This document shows, piece after piece, positions 1-11,052 of a stretch of 64,000 bases of DNA (positions are counted from its first letter, which is position 1; each line of letters starts with the position of its first letter). This DNA is from Glossina fuscipes (Eukaryota; Arthropoda; Insecta; Diptera; Glossinidae). The DNA lies in the NCBI RefSeq assembly GCF_014805625.2, contig NW_023998431.1:6146213-6210212 (forward strand), written 5' to 3'. The notes under the pieces are model-generated. The model saw nothing but the letters and a program-made list of their open reading frames with translations. It was not told where the DNA came from and did not search any database. A program made the translations under genes and the position numbers.

Positions 1-2599
1 AGCCTTGGTTGGTTGGTTTCTTCACTATGAAATTCGTTCTATTCTTAAATATTATTTTCTGGAAGTACAGACGCCAAAAGACACTAGCATAAGGTTCGAT
101 AAACGTGAACGTGGGAAATGTGTTTCTTTAAATAAAATGATTAGACAGTGAATGAATAAGTGTAAGTGAATATTCGATGTGATATGAGAACTCTCCCCTT
201 AATATTTTGCACTTTATGTAAGGTGGGCGTCGCATTCGCTCAAATCCGAACACAATGATAATGCTGTCATCTTTTCAATGAAAAATGTATTTCTGTTTTC
301 TTAATGTGATCGATCACTCAGGTTATGTTCACTATTCACGTAACATGGTGACGCTCAGAAAGTAGTGAGGAGCGGCCGGGCGCATGCTTAATCGATAAAG
401 TCAAATGATATAAATTCGTTGATCGTAAGATCGTTATGTCCGATTTAAATATGGAATCACATGCCTGAATCACATGAAGAATCGAAAAGATGGACTTTAC
501 CTGCTGGAAGTGCATCGACGGGCAAGCAAAGACGGGAACATCAGCGGTATAATTTACTCCAATGTTACCTACAACGTAATCTCTTCACCGTGTATAGAAT
601 AATACAAGCAGCATATTATTTAACGTTATTAAGTTGATTAAATAGCAAAATAAAAAAGAAATGGCGTTGATAAAATTGTATGTATTTATGTATTCATGTA
701 TGCGCGCATGAACGTAGATTTGTAAATATATGTGACTACCACAGCAATCATTATCAATATGGAAACCTGAAAAGACAAGTGCCTGTTCGACTCTTAGTGT
801 CGAATAGGCAACAGAGGGCTATTTTGGTCTGCTCGAAAAATTGCAAAATCGTTGCATACATTGTCTTGAACTAAAATAAGATTATGTTGAAAAAAAAAAA
901 ATTCAGTATAGCAGAAAAAAAGGTGGATTTCTTCATTAGTTACCCTATTTATTGGGTCATACCTGTATCTATCTATATATTCGACTGAGCTACACTAGCC
1001 AGCAGATATATATATATATATATATATATAGGATATATATATAGTAATACATATATATAGAAAGTTCAAACTTCAAATTTTAATATAAATTTGATATACC
1101 GCAGAAATGAAGTGGGCTTGGCCTCCATGACTTTCTTATGTTTAGCATTTCATTTATTGCACAGATAGGCTACAATAATATGAAAATTTATATTGAAATT
1201 TATATTGTTATTGTTTTCACTTATATTAATTACTCTTTGATTTAAATTTGAACTCGAATCACAAAACTGTTTATGCCATTTAAAGTTTCCACTGAAAAGT
1301 TCAACATTTTGGTGATATCCTTCGCAAAAACTGTGTTTGCCATTTGCAGCCACACAAAAGACTTTTTTTTCACATTCGATTCCACACATAATTTGACAAA
1401 ATCTCAGAAAGATGTCATAGCATCTCATATCGGTTGATGCAAGCAAAGGGTTAAGAAATGAAGTAATTTAAGAAGCGTATTAAAGATCGTAACGGGTAAC
1501 GAATCAGGAGCCAGAAAGTAAACACCAGTCACCTATATGGATAAGATTTGCTAGATAGAAGAAATAAGCATAACAAAAGTTGTGCGTACTCGGACTACTT
1601 CAAAAAAAATGGTGCATGTTTTCTTTTTTCGGAAAAACTGGTCATATAACGATTGTGTCGGTTGGTAAAAACTAAAACGCTTAATTCAAAATAGTACACA
1701 ACCATTTGTTTGCCGGAATTAATGAGTTTTGATAAGAGGAAAATAAACAAACGTCTTCGGATCATTCGTGGTCGCTTACATTTCTTCCATTACAACCGAC
1801 TATTTAAACTTTGAAAGAATCGAATTAATCGCTTATTCCCCGAGTTCAGTTATACCCAATTACCATTTGACACCCAATGACTTTTCTTTTGCAACCGCCC
1901 ATCAAGAATGAATTGCGCGAACAGCGATTTCCATCACCCGATATATTCTGGATGTGATTTTTAAAGACAACTTACAGTTCTTTCATTACTAGATCTGCTT
2001 AAACGTTTACATGCATTGAAACGATCGTGATAGACATAACACCAAGGAAAGTGGGTGATCAAAGAATCCCTTAAGATCTATGCAGCTTTCTTGTTTCTTC
2101 TTAACAAATAACTTATAAATTTCGTCTCTTATGTGTATGTGCGTAAAAACCCATAAAATGAATGGGAAAAGCAGAGAAATTACTTACATCTTTGTATACC
2201 GTTGCCATTTGCAACTCAAACAAGAAGAAAGTATCCAAGAGAGAGACTGACCTAGGTATACAGTTCAAACATTTTTTAAAAGATGGTCCCACCACACTAA
2301 CTAACTTTCGCCTAAATCGCAGATCTTTTACGTGTAAATGAATAGAGAAAAGTATCTTTAAATGTAATTGATAGACGTTTTGCAGTTGTTGTGTGTGCTC
2401 TTTTGCTGTTTTTATTATTTCTTTTCGTTTTTTTAAATTTCTTGCTTTCTTTCTTTTTTCTACATACATATTAATTTACTCACTTATTCATTGTGCACAC
2501 AAAACGCTTGGCTGGACTATATATTGTATTATACTGTTCTGTACTGTTCTGTTCATTTTTTATCTCTTTCATTTATTGCTTATTGTTTTACTTTTACAG
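1..2599. other. Non-exonic sequence upstream of first visible sdk exon (probable sdk intron)
   Basis: No reading frame here looks like a real gene; the open frames are short and of random composition. The next exon begins with two bases of a split codon inside an Ig domain, so this stretch must be, at least in its 3' part, an intron of sdk. Visible structure is limited to a (TA)n tract at 1006-1030 and a short second TA tract just after it. The acceptor at 2598-2599 (TTTTACAG) follows a T-rich tract from about 2520. Confidence 0.6.
1006..1030. repeat. (TA)n microsatellite
   Basis: About 12 uninterrupted TA units, followed by a shorter TA block at about 1033-1044. Confidence 0.9.
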
Positions 2600-2776
2600 G
2601 ATATCCACAACCCACATACCGTTGGTTAAAGAATGGTATACCCATTGGTGATTTTTCATCCAGTCAATATCTGCGCATACTGAATACACAACGGGAGGAT
2701 GCCGGTAGTTATAAATGCATTGCCAAGAACGATGCCGGTTCAATATTTAGCGAAAAAATTGATGTTATCGTTGCTT
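2600..2776 (+). CDS. sdk: Sidekick exon: second half of Ig domain 1
   Basis: This 177-nt internal exon encodes the C-terminal part of the first immunoglobulin domain of Sidekick, a homophilic cell-surface adhesion protein of the Ig superfamily. The frame begins YPQPTYRWLKNG, with the core tryptophan (W), and reaches the diagnostic DAGSYKC motif holding the second domain cysteine, then IAKNDAGSIFSEK. The partner cysteine lies in an exon outside the window. The acceptor is TTTTACAG at 2592-2599; the donor is GTAAGT at 2777. The exon starts with two bases of a split codon and ends with one base (phase 1 on both sides). Its last base T joins AT of the next exon to make Tyr and lead into MGIF. The match to fly Sidekick is recognised from memory of the family, not from a search. 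Confidence 0.9.
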
Positions 2777-2959
2777 GTAAGTATAACGTTTACTTTCACG
2801 ATTGTTATGCTGCTGTTGCTCGCACGCCTTGTTGCATACATTTTCAAAAAAAAAAAAAATATTATTAATACACGTTAAAAACGTCAGCTATTATTACATA
2901 TTAATGACGGCTAGCTGGTAAAGTTAAAAGAACTTCTTTTTTCATCGTTCTTCTTTTCC

Positions 2960-3740
2960 TAATTAAACAAGTAAGAAAATTAAATTCGGTCGTGACCGAA
3001 GCTTTTGTACCCATCACCGTTACTCTAAAAAGGACAAAAAATGTAAAACAACTCAATTTTCGTCCTCTATAAATATAAAGTGCACGCGGCTGACTGATTT
3101 TTACTATTTTTGAAGTTTGTAGTTTTTCTCGCACAGGCGTGTAAATGTTGTAGGCGTGTCGTTAAAAAGTTTAAGTCACTTTCAAAGTCTTTTGCAAATT
3201 TGGAGGTGATATCTTCATTTTCGCTAACGGAAAAATTTTTGCCCCAAATAGTACACATTTGCGCAGATAGGCATATAGACAGACGGACATGTTTAGGTGC
3301 ACTCCAAATTTGAAACTGGCTAAAAATTTATATACTCTGTGGTGTTTTGGAGGCTTGTTTCTGCTCCTTAAATTTTGATATACTATAGTATTGAATAGGC
3401 ATGGTAATTTTTTTTCATTTTGGTGCACGAATGCTACAGCATCGCCGAATCGAAACGAGTATGTGTTCAAATTTTTGTAAATTTATTTGCTGTAGTTTTT
3501 GAGTAATGCACAAAGAACCAGTTTTTCATTCCTCTTGAAAAGCAGAGATATTCTCAGTTTACATGACGTTGTGGGCGTGCCCCTCGACCGATTAAGCCCA
3601 TTTTCAATACCAACTTATTTAGAGCAGACGGCCAGACGGGCTGGCAGACATTCTTAAATCGATTGAGAACTTGATGCTGATCAAGAGTGTCTATACTTTG
3701 TGGCGTCTCTGAAGAAGAAGAAGAAGATGAAACATAACTA
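2960..3740 (+). repeat. Dispersed repeat, GACGGACA/TATATACTTT type, copy 1
   Basis: Starts near AAATTCGGTCGTGACCG and carries two successive blocks with GATATCTTCATTTTCGCT, CAGACGGACATG and (A/T)-rich TATACT...TGTGG motifs. The same ordered motifs recur at about 16195-16570, 28020-28320, 32500-33420 (inverted) and 33800-34985. The pairing of a GTCY-type tract (here as its complement, CAGACGG) with a short core and TATATACTTT resembles the mini-me class of dipteran repeats. The resemblance is a pattern judgement; the family is not identified. Confidence 0.7.
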
Positions 3741-3789
3741 AGAGGGTAAAAATTCGCATGCGGCCGATTTTTTTCGTCTTTGTGCAGGT

Positions 3790-4140
3790 ATTTAAAGTCC
3801 GTTCATGGGATATACGTGAAAATACCAAATAGCGAACAAAAAATTCATTTTTCTCTTTTTTTCGATTTTGAAAACAGAATTCTGCTTAGTTGACTTTGTA
3901 TTATAAGCGAGCTCTTTGGCCGATTTGGGACATTTTCTGTAACGATGTGCAAAAAGGAGTTTTTAATGCTTACGGCAAATACGAACCCTATATCTTCTTA
4001 ATTTCGCAACCGGACATGCCGAACTTAGTATACTGATCAAGAGCATATATACTTTATAGGATCTTTGAAGCTTCCTTCTGACGATGTCTTTATATAATCA
4101 ATATGTGCGCATCCTTCCGGTACGAGTGTAAAAATATTGA
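3790..4140 (+). repeat. Dispersed repeat, same type, 3' portion
   Basis: Contains TGATCAAGAGCATATATAC and the following TTTATAGGATCTTTGAAGC, the same 3' module seen after the core of the other copies, then a terminal GTGTAAAAATATTG like the ...GTATAAAAA ends elsewhere. It lies directly downstream of copy 1 in the same orientation. Confidence 0.55.
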
Positions 4141-4545
4141 CAAAAAAACTTATTGTAAATAGGGTATAAAATTTTAAATAAAATAAGACTTAAATTGCTT
4201 TTACTGTCACTTTCAACCATAAATCTTCTTTTATGTATTCTTCGGTAGGATCACTTTTGTTACACTTTATTAGGCTCTATTTTGATATTTGATTTATTAG
4301 GATTGATTCAGCTATCGTTACTTTCCTCATATTGACCTAAACACTTGTTAAGCTCTCAATTTCGGAGAACTCATTCGGCATTCGACAATCTTTGCCTAGC
4401 TTTGTACCTACCTCGCACGATTACTTATACGATTACTTACACCCTCGCACGATTACTTTTATATATGTCGTAGACATCATGCAACACAAATTTAAATGAA
4501 AACAGGTGCGTGCGGGATATTCCGCTATCTTGTTAAAAACATGTA

Positions 4546-4860
4546 CGAAAACATTATAGTCGAGCAAAGCCGAGTTTCGAATATCTTATACCACTTCGTC
4601 GTATATATTTACTTTACTTACTTTTATAATAGAATACCAAAAATACTACATTGTTTTCATATATAAATGTACTTTCCATGAGATGCTTTATGCAGGCGAA
4701 AGCCCAAAACGTGCACTGATGTGTTCCAAATCTAGCAAACTTTATTTTCTTATCAAATGTCTTGTTATCGAATATCTTTCATGACAACTCACTCGTGGCG
4801 GCATTAGAACAAATGTAACACCAAAATCTTTTACGACATGACTTTATTAAATATCCATTG
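4546..4860 (+). repeat. Second dispersed repeat type, fragment
   Basis: Begins GTCGAGCAAAGCCGAG with CTTATACCACTTCGTC and contains GTGTTCCAAATCTAGCAAAC. Similar openings and internal phrases occur at about 53440-53985 and 56640-57870. It has no coding frame. Confidence 0.45.
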
Positions 4861-5286
4861 AGCTCGCAAACTATTTGTACCAAAGGCACATATAATAATT
4901 AATAATTTTTTTTAACTAATGACGAATCTCTCCATTAAATTCCCCCCATTCTCTAATTTGATGAGAGCAAGATTTTTTTTTTTAACTTTTTTAAAAATAT
5001 GACAAAAATGACAAAATTTGAATTGAAATTTTATTAGAAATAAAATGAAGAAAAAACAAAAATTTACTTACCCTGATCTTCTTTCCTTATGTACCTAGTG
5101 GATATATAATGATCATAAATTTAATTAAAATTAATTGCTGTATGTATATACATATATATAACATATATATACATATATAACCTTACTTTATATATATATA
5201 CATATATGTACATATCTGCTTTTTTTATACTATTTATACTACAATATATATTTACTTTATGTATATGAAGATATGTAGATAGATTT

Positions 5287-5309
5287 TATATATATATATA
5301 TATATATAT
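5287..5309. repeat. (TA)n microsatellite
   Basis: Uninterrupted TA tract in a larger TA-rich zone (5150-5325). Confidence 0.85.
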
Positions 5310-6206
5310 CTTTTATATATATGAAGGATGTAAAGGATAGATAATAAAGTCAAGTGCACTTATACGAAAGTGTAATAATCATTCATTTCAGAGGAAAGAG
5401 TTTTATAGACGCAAAAATTCATGACATTTATTAAGTGATACTTAATTAAAAACTTCGGAATCTTCGAGTGCAGCAGTTATATGTGTATTTGTAACTACAT
5501 ATACCAACAATTGCAGACAAAGAGTATTCATTACTTTTTTGCAAATTTTTTTTCAAGCTAACTTAAAAAAAAAGAAGAACGAAAAAAGAAAAAGTGCACT
5601 TGAATAGCTACTAAAAACTGTGCATCTACTCCCTCTCAAGTAGTTTCAGGTACTTAATGCATAAATAATCACAAGTCATTTGTTTAAATTTATCACACAA
5701 TCTGTTCATACAGAATTCGATTTCATAGCATCAGCAACAGTATAACTTAACGGTATAATAAGATTGTCATTACGCTTTAAAGACATAGAAAAAAACCGCA
5801 GATAATATAAAAAATCTATGGCTTTTCAAGAAACAAAAAAGGAGCCGCGTTCACTATATTCACCTGTATCGTCAGGATTGCAAAGATTCATATAACACAT
5901 TGCCCTATTGCTACTAGAAAGCTATACCCAGCACTACTATACTTACTAAACTATATTAGACTATAGAATTAATATTTTTACTAATTTTTAACAAAAAATT
6001 AAGACAGAAAAATGCTTATTTTCTTCTTAAGATCTCAAGGCTTCAAAAGACATTAAATACAACGCTCAGATTGACTTTTTCTCTTCTTAGAAAAAACTTT
6101 ATCACAATTTTTAATATTGTACAATATCTTTGGAGTTTTACCACCAGCTTTTGTTACACGGTTTTCAAAATCATAAACATTTATAAATAAACTATAACAA
6201 TATTTA

Positions 6207-7473
6207 TTAGTTTGGAGAAAAAGAAATCCATTATTTTTATATGAACTTCAGGACTTTATTTAACATGCTTCGGATTGTCCGATTTGGGTCAAGTATGCAC
6301 CGTTTTGTTGTATGATTTGTTGTCATTTTAAAGGTAACTTCAAAATGCCTCTCTCATAGAAGTCCTGGTCTCTATTTGCAAAAAACTCTAGTAGTCGATT
6401 TTCACAGCCCTTCCTAGATTCCAATTTTTTATCATTAAAGAAATTTTGCAATGCAAGAAAAAGATGATAATCGCTTGGTGCCAAGTCCGGACTGTATGGC
6501 GGATGCATTAAAACTTCCCAACCAAGCTCCCGAAGTTTCTGGCGAGTCACTGTAGATGTGTGTGGCCTAGCGTTGTCCTGATGGAACACGATACCTCTCC
6601 TGTTGGCCGATTCTGGCCGTTTATGGTCAATCGCTATCTTCAAACGGTCCAGTTGTTGACAGTAGAGATCAGAATTTAGCGTTTGGCCATATGGAAGCAA
6701 CTCATAATAAATAATCCCCTTCCAGTCCCACCAAATGCATAGCAAAACCTTCCTGGCCGTTTGAGGTGCTTCACCGCTCTTTGACCACGATCGTTTTCGC
6801 ACAGGGTTATCCTATGTGATCCATTTCTCATCTCCAGTCACCATCCGTTTAAGAAATGGGTCTATCTCATTCCGTTTGTCTAAGGCTTCGCAGATGGAAA
6901 TTCGATCCATCATGTTTTTTTCTGTTAATTGGTGTGGCACCCAAACATCGAGCTTCTTTTTGAATCCAGCTTTGTGTAAATGGTTCAAAACTGTTTTATG
7001 GTCGATTTTTAGCTCCTGGGCGATGTTACGACTGCTAACATGCCGGTCAACTTCGATCATTTCTCCGATTTTATCGACATTTTCGACGACCGGCCTACCT
7101 GTGCGAGGTGCATCTTTAATATCAAAAATTCCTGAACGGAATCTACGAAACCAAAATTGCACATAATTGGCTGTTACAGTATCGGAACCATAAACACCAT
7201 TCACAATTTTAGCCGCCTGGATTGCATTTTCGCCTTTGTCTAAGAAAAACTGTAAAATGTACCGAATTTTCTCTTTGTTCACTTCCATTTTTAACACGGT
7301 GTAACTCACAACTGAATGCACCAAACAAAAAACAGCAAAAGAATTTTTTTTACTGCGAAATGTACAGTATGTAAATGTACAGTATCGGAAATTGTTTGAT
7401 CGATACTTTACGAGAAATCTATCAGTGCAGCCATCTACCGAAAAAATAATGGATTTCTTTTTCCCCAAACTAA
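6207..7473 (-). mobile_element. mariner-type DNA transposon, copy 1 (complete ends, 1267 bp)
   Basis: Both ends are visible. The left end reads TTAGTTTGGAGAAAAAGAAA and the right end is its near-complement, ending CCCCAAACTAA, giving inverted repeats of about 31 bp. TA dinucleotides flank the element (6205-6206 and 7474-7475), as expected for mariner target duplication. It is exactly the same length as the copy at 44380-45646, and the two are nearly identical by eye, which implies recent activity. The transposase lies on the minus strand and is broken by stops. Confidence 0.95.
6260..7288 (-). pseudogene. mariner transposase, 343 codons, two nonsense codons
   Basis: The frame runs from ATG at 7288 to the family stop at 6260 with no frameshift. 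The N-terminal part has helix-turn-helix DNA-binding content and the WVPHQLTE linker. The catalytic triad is visible as D153 (TGDEKWIT), D238 (HQDNARPH) and D273 (SPDLAPSDYH), with 34 residues between the last two: the DD34D mariner signature. A TAG interrupts at codon 159, six codons after the first Asp, and a TGA replaces the Trp of LKWQQ near the C-terminus. The same TAG occurs in the 44.4-kb copy but not in the 63-kb copy, which reads Tyr there. As it stands the gene cannot make full-length transposase without readthrough. Confidence 0.93.
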
Positions 7474-7552
7474 TATATTACATGCTTGCATTTGTAAAAG
7501 ACATTTATTGAGGAAAATTAGTGCAACATACATTAATCATAAAATTTTCCAT

Positions 7553-8360
7553 AATTTTCTAAAACGTTGGCCCATCTTTCGGACAGCGTGGCGATAACGT
7601 GTCGAAAGCACGATATTGTTTTGACAGGGATTCAATCATCGGCAAATGATTTCGCACTTCTTCGGCATTTCAAACCCATATGCCAGCCAAGTTATGCTGC
7701 ATCGATCTGGACAAGTGGTAATTAGGAGGCGCTACCTCTATTGAGTACTTTGGATGCGCCATAATTTCCCAGGTTGAGCTTGACAACTCTTGCAAGGTAT
7801 GGCCGACCGTTGTCATCCGAAATGATGACATTACGTCTCTTAACCGCTATTGTTCATCCTTTTTGCAATAATACATCGGTCAATTTGTTCAAATGACGTC
7901 GGTGGACAACTGCAGTAACAGTTTTATTCGGTTTTAGGAGATCGTAATACACTACACTTTGTTGGTCCCATCATACGAATAGCAAAATTTTAATGTCATA
8001 AATATTTGGTTTCGGCGTCAATGTGAATGGCTCTCTTCTACTAAGCAATAACTGTTCGAAAGTTTTTTTAGAGTTTAAACGGTTTTCATCCAATAAGTTT
8101 TGCTATTCATTGTCTTCGAGCTTTATTTGACTTCCGGGGCGTTTCTTTGCAATTGACATGAAAATGTCACCATTTTTAACCAGTTGGAACCAAAACGGAC
8201 AGTTGAGACATGATACAGCAGCATCCACCATAAACTGCATAATGGTTCGGTGGGCTACGACAGCAGATTTCTTCAAATTAAACAACAAAAGTAATGGATG
8301 TACCGGAAATGCAAATTCAAGCATTCCATGATTAGCGTGGGCGTACGTTGAATAACTCAA
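7553..8360 (-). pseudogene. Older mariner transposase relic, internally deleted
   Basis: Read on the minus strand this is a decayed mariner different from the neighbour at 6207-7473. From 8360 it shows an N-terminal helix-turn-helix region with FWFQLVKNGD, then KLEDNE, a stop, and NLLDEN, resembling the N-terminal linker of mauritiana-type mariners. The sequence then jumps to WDQQSVVYYDLLKPNKTVTA, so the linker and first catalytic Asp region are missing. The second Asp block survives as ISDDNGRPYL and the third is altered to HPKYSIEVAPPNYHL, where the last Asp has become Asn. Several stops interrupt it. No terminal repeats were found. It lies directly beside the younger mariner. Confidence 0.75.
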
Positions 8361-8630
8361 TAATATTAAATGGAAAACAGTTATTTTAGTAGAGAAAGGT
8401 CAAAATCATCGAATTTAATTATTGTGTAAGGTGGCATTTTTCGTTACTTTATAAATTTGACCTGTACAAGTCGCCTATCAAAATATATATGCAACTACCT
8501 AATACATACATATTAGATTTATCGTTCGTATGCAATACCTATATTATCACATATACGTTGGATGGATTTTCTGTAATTTATTTGTACTCTTGATTAACGA
8601 AAATTGCGCAATCTATTTGCTTACCGTTAT

Positions 8631-8652
8631 CTGTCTGTCTGTCTGTCTGTCT
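8631..8652. repeat. (GTCT)n tract
   Basis: Five tandem CTGT/GTCT units. GTCY tracts are one of the two proto-microsatellites associated with mini-me-like dipteran repeats, but no core unit is recognisable around this one. Confidence 0.8.
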
Positions 8653-9723
8653 TTTGAATGGACGACTCCATCTTGCCAGTCTTCTCTGAAATAGTTATCG
8701 TAATCATAAAATCCTTTTAATTATAAAAATCAATTTGCAATCGGAAATGTCAGTTACCATGAAAACGCCTGGTGAAAATGAGAACTTATTGTTATGTACT
8801 TAATAACAGCCTTTCTTTTATGTAATTGCAAGATTGGCCCGTTATGGCTCCAATTATGTTACGCCCAGACACGTTAATCTATGGATTTATTACGTTTTAA
8901 TCTAAAATAGGCGTCGATTTGATATTCAACTTTCTATTATTGTTATTGCGTAAAAATCTTTCAAAGCATAAACCAACTATCAAATATGAATGGAAGGATT
9001 AAGTATACTGTGAAAAATGCGTGTCAGTGCTTACGTTTAGAAGTATGTGATAATATTACTTACTAACGATAAGTGCTTTTATGTAATATATGTGAAGCAT
9101 AATGTTGTGCCGATAGGCACATAATCTCACCTGACCAGAATGTATAATTTATTTATTGCTTTAAAAATGCATTCTTAAAACATATCTGCAATAAATATCA
9201 ATCGGTGAAGGACGCAACAAAAAGGTTTAGTTTTCTACTTGAAAATGTACTATAGACTAACTTATAAACTAAAGAGTGACAGATGAAGATTGACGTGATA
9301 TATAAGTCATTGGAATGTAGTTTAATGTCTTTAAAAAAAAAAAAAAAAGTTAACTGAAATACAAACTAAGGAGTGGAAAACAAAAGTCGATATGTCGATA
9401 GATAAATGTTCGTAGCAGTAAAGAGTACACACATAAGTCGTTTAAACGCAGTTAACCCAGTTTATTATATGAATCGATGCCTACGTTTTCCCTTTGTGCG
9501 TTCATTTATATTGCATTTTAATTGATTGCACACAATTCCTGTATTCATGGTTAATTATTGCCTGTTTGTACATTATATATGCATATGTATTGTATATATA
9601 ATTATTTACCTATATACTTATGTATATACATGTGTAAGTCGTACATAAACAATGCGTGCACACACAAATATTCCGCGTACACAAGCATATAATTTTTTAA
9701 TGTTTCTCTCTCTCCTTCTCTAG

Positions 9724-10471
9724 ATATGGGTATTTTCAATAATAACTCTGAAGGTCGTTTAACAGTTACTTCTGGCCATCCGGTCATATTCGAAATGCCT
9801 GCTATCGATTCAGCGCCCGCACCCTCAGTAATGTGGCAAACTAAAGAGGGTCCTCTTAATTATGATATTAAATATGCTTTTACGAAAACGAATCAATTGA
9901 TAATACTTAGCGCTGATGAAGTTGACCGTAAGGCATATCGTGCACGTGCCATAAATACCCAATTGGGTAAAGAGGAAAACAGTGCCTTTATATACTTGAA
10001 CGTTACCGGAGATCCTTACGTGGAGGTGCCGCCGGAAATAATTATATTTCCGGAGAATATGAAATTGAGACGAGGCGAACAGGTAGCTGTACTGCAATGC
10101 ATTGCGAATGCCCGTCCGTTGCATGAATTAGAAACTATTTGGCTTAAGGACGGTATACCAATTGAAAATGCTGAAATTGCTCATACGCTTAATGATCCAT
10201 GGAATCGGTCTTTGGCTTTATTATCTGTAAATCTAACACATTCCGGGGAGTATACATGTCAGGTGCGTTTGCGTAGCGGTGGTTATAAAGTTATAAGTTC
10301 ATCAGCAAAACTTGAAATTCTTGAACCACCATCATTTTTTACGCTAATGCGCCAAGAGACTTATGGTGAATTGGGTGCATTAGTAACATTGCCTTGTGAT
10401 GTAGTTGGGGAACCTCAGCCGTATGTTACTTGGTTCAAAAACAGTGAATTAATTGATGCAAACAATGAAAA
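9724..10471 (+). CDS. sdk: Sidekick exon: Ig2, Ig3 and first half of Ig4
   Basis: This 748-nt exon is the largest in the window. It opens with AT, completing a Tyr codon, then MGIFNNNSEGRLTV. Ig2 (about residues 8-90 of the exon) contains SVMWQ and YDIKYAFT but no cysteine, so it lacks the usual disulphide. Ig3 follows, with PPEIIIFPENMKL, LQCIANARPLHEL, the WLKDG core and SGEYTCQVRLRSGGY. Ig4 starts at EPPSFFTLMRQETYG, with LPCDVVGEPQPYVTWFKN. The acceptor is CTTCTCTAG; the donor is GTAAGT at 10472. It ends with AA of a Lys codon (phase 2), completed by A of the next exon. The domain order and wording match Drosophila Sidekick closely from memory. Sdk acts at cell contacts, including tricellular junctions and visual-system synapses (family knowledge). 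Confidence 0.97.
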
Positions 10472-10604
10472 GTAAGTACAAATGAAACGAACAAAGACGA
10501 CCGAAGACGAACGATTGCAATTCTTTGTATTATTTATTATTATTACTTTTTTTTCTTTTTTTTTTTTTCTCTTATTAATATTATTTATCATTTTTATTTT
10601 ATAG
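10472..10604 (+). other. sdk: sdk intron (within Ig4), 133 bp
   Basis: Short GTAAGT...TTTTATAG intron with a long T-rich tract, the only phase-2 intron among the visible sdk junctions. Confidence 0.95.
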
Positions 10605-10732
10605 ATATTCGCTTAGTGAAGACAATTCCTTGCAAATAAAAAAACTGTCACCGCAAGATTCGTCAATGTTTCAATGTTTGGCTGTTAATGAAGCTGGTGA
10701 GAAATCAGCTTACACATGGTTGCGCGTAAAAA
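10605..10732 (+). CDS. sdk: Sidekick exon: second half of Ig4
   Basis: This 128-nt exon completes Ig4. After the split Lys it reads YSLSEDNSLQIKKLSPQDSS, then MFQCLAVNEAGEKSAYTWLRVK; FQC carries the second Ig4 cysteine. The acceptor is TTTTATAG; the donor is GTAAGT at 10733 (phase 1, one base A carried over). The carried A joins CT of the exon at 51669 to make Thr, giving VKTTAPVLEQP. The same A would also join CT at 11053 if the candidate terminal exon described there is used. Reading through the donor meets a stop at 10834-10836, so simple intron retention would truncate the protein soon after Ig4. Confidence 0.95.
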
Positions 10733-10928
10733 GTAAGTTCAATTATTTATTTATTAATTTTTTTTTTAAAAGTCCTTGCATTCAATTAAAGAACAATTTA
10801 ATATTAATTTTAAATTTAATTTACATTGCAAAATAGAAAAAAAAAGAAGAAAAAAAAGAAAAGAAAATTCTCAAAATCACAATGTGGATATTGGTTTACA
10901 AGATTCTATTAGTAATTGGTTCTCTAGC

Positions 10929-10941
10929 CCTACTACTACCC

Positions 10942-10975
<34 letters not shown>

Positions 10976-10976
10976 A
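10929..10976. repeat. (CTA/ACT)n microsatellite
   Basis: A run of about 16 CTA units with one CCC interruption. It lies inside an open frame that would read as poly-Thr, but upstream of the candidate acceptor at 11051, so it is better taken as intron. Confidence 0.85.
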
Positions 10977-11052
10977 AACTACTATTGTGATTACTATACT
11001 ATTATTGCTACTATCACTTCCTTTACTGTTACTATTCTAACTCATATTGCAG

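Larger units (their letters stand above)
2777..9723 (+). other. sdk: sdk intron (Ig1 to Ig2), 6.9 kb, transposon-rich
   Basis: Bounded by a GTAAGT donor and a pyrimidine-rich acceptor (CTCTCTCTCCTTCTCTAG). It contains two dispersed-repeat copies (about 2960-3740 and 3790-4140), a second repeat type (4546-4860), TA tracts, one complete mariner (6207-7473) and an older mariner relic (7553-8360). From about 4870 to 6200 and 8660 to 9700 I see only AT-rich sequence with TA and T runs and no supportable gene. Confidence 0.85.

Noticed and set aside
680..874. 64-codon open frame near the window start
   Set aside because: No splice sites, no domain and a composition like surrounding intron; short open frames of this size are expected by chance.
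1150..1446. 98-codon open frame on the minus strand
   Set aside because: Asn/Ile-rich composition from AT-rich DNA, no recognisable domain.
3110..3470. Overlapping open frames on both strands, including an ENEDI peptide
   Set aside because: Lies wholly inside a dispersed repeat found several times in the window; treated as repeat, with the recurring block reported as a finding.
6816..7166. 116-codon frame opposite the mariner transposase (also at 44687-45037)
   Set aside because: Antisense shadow of the transposase; present in both copies only because the copies are nearly identical.
9825..10124. 99-codon minus-strand frame across the sdk exon
   Set aside because: Antisense shadow of the Ig2-Ig3 coding sequence.
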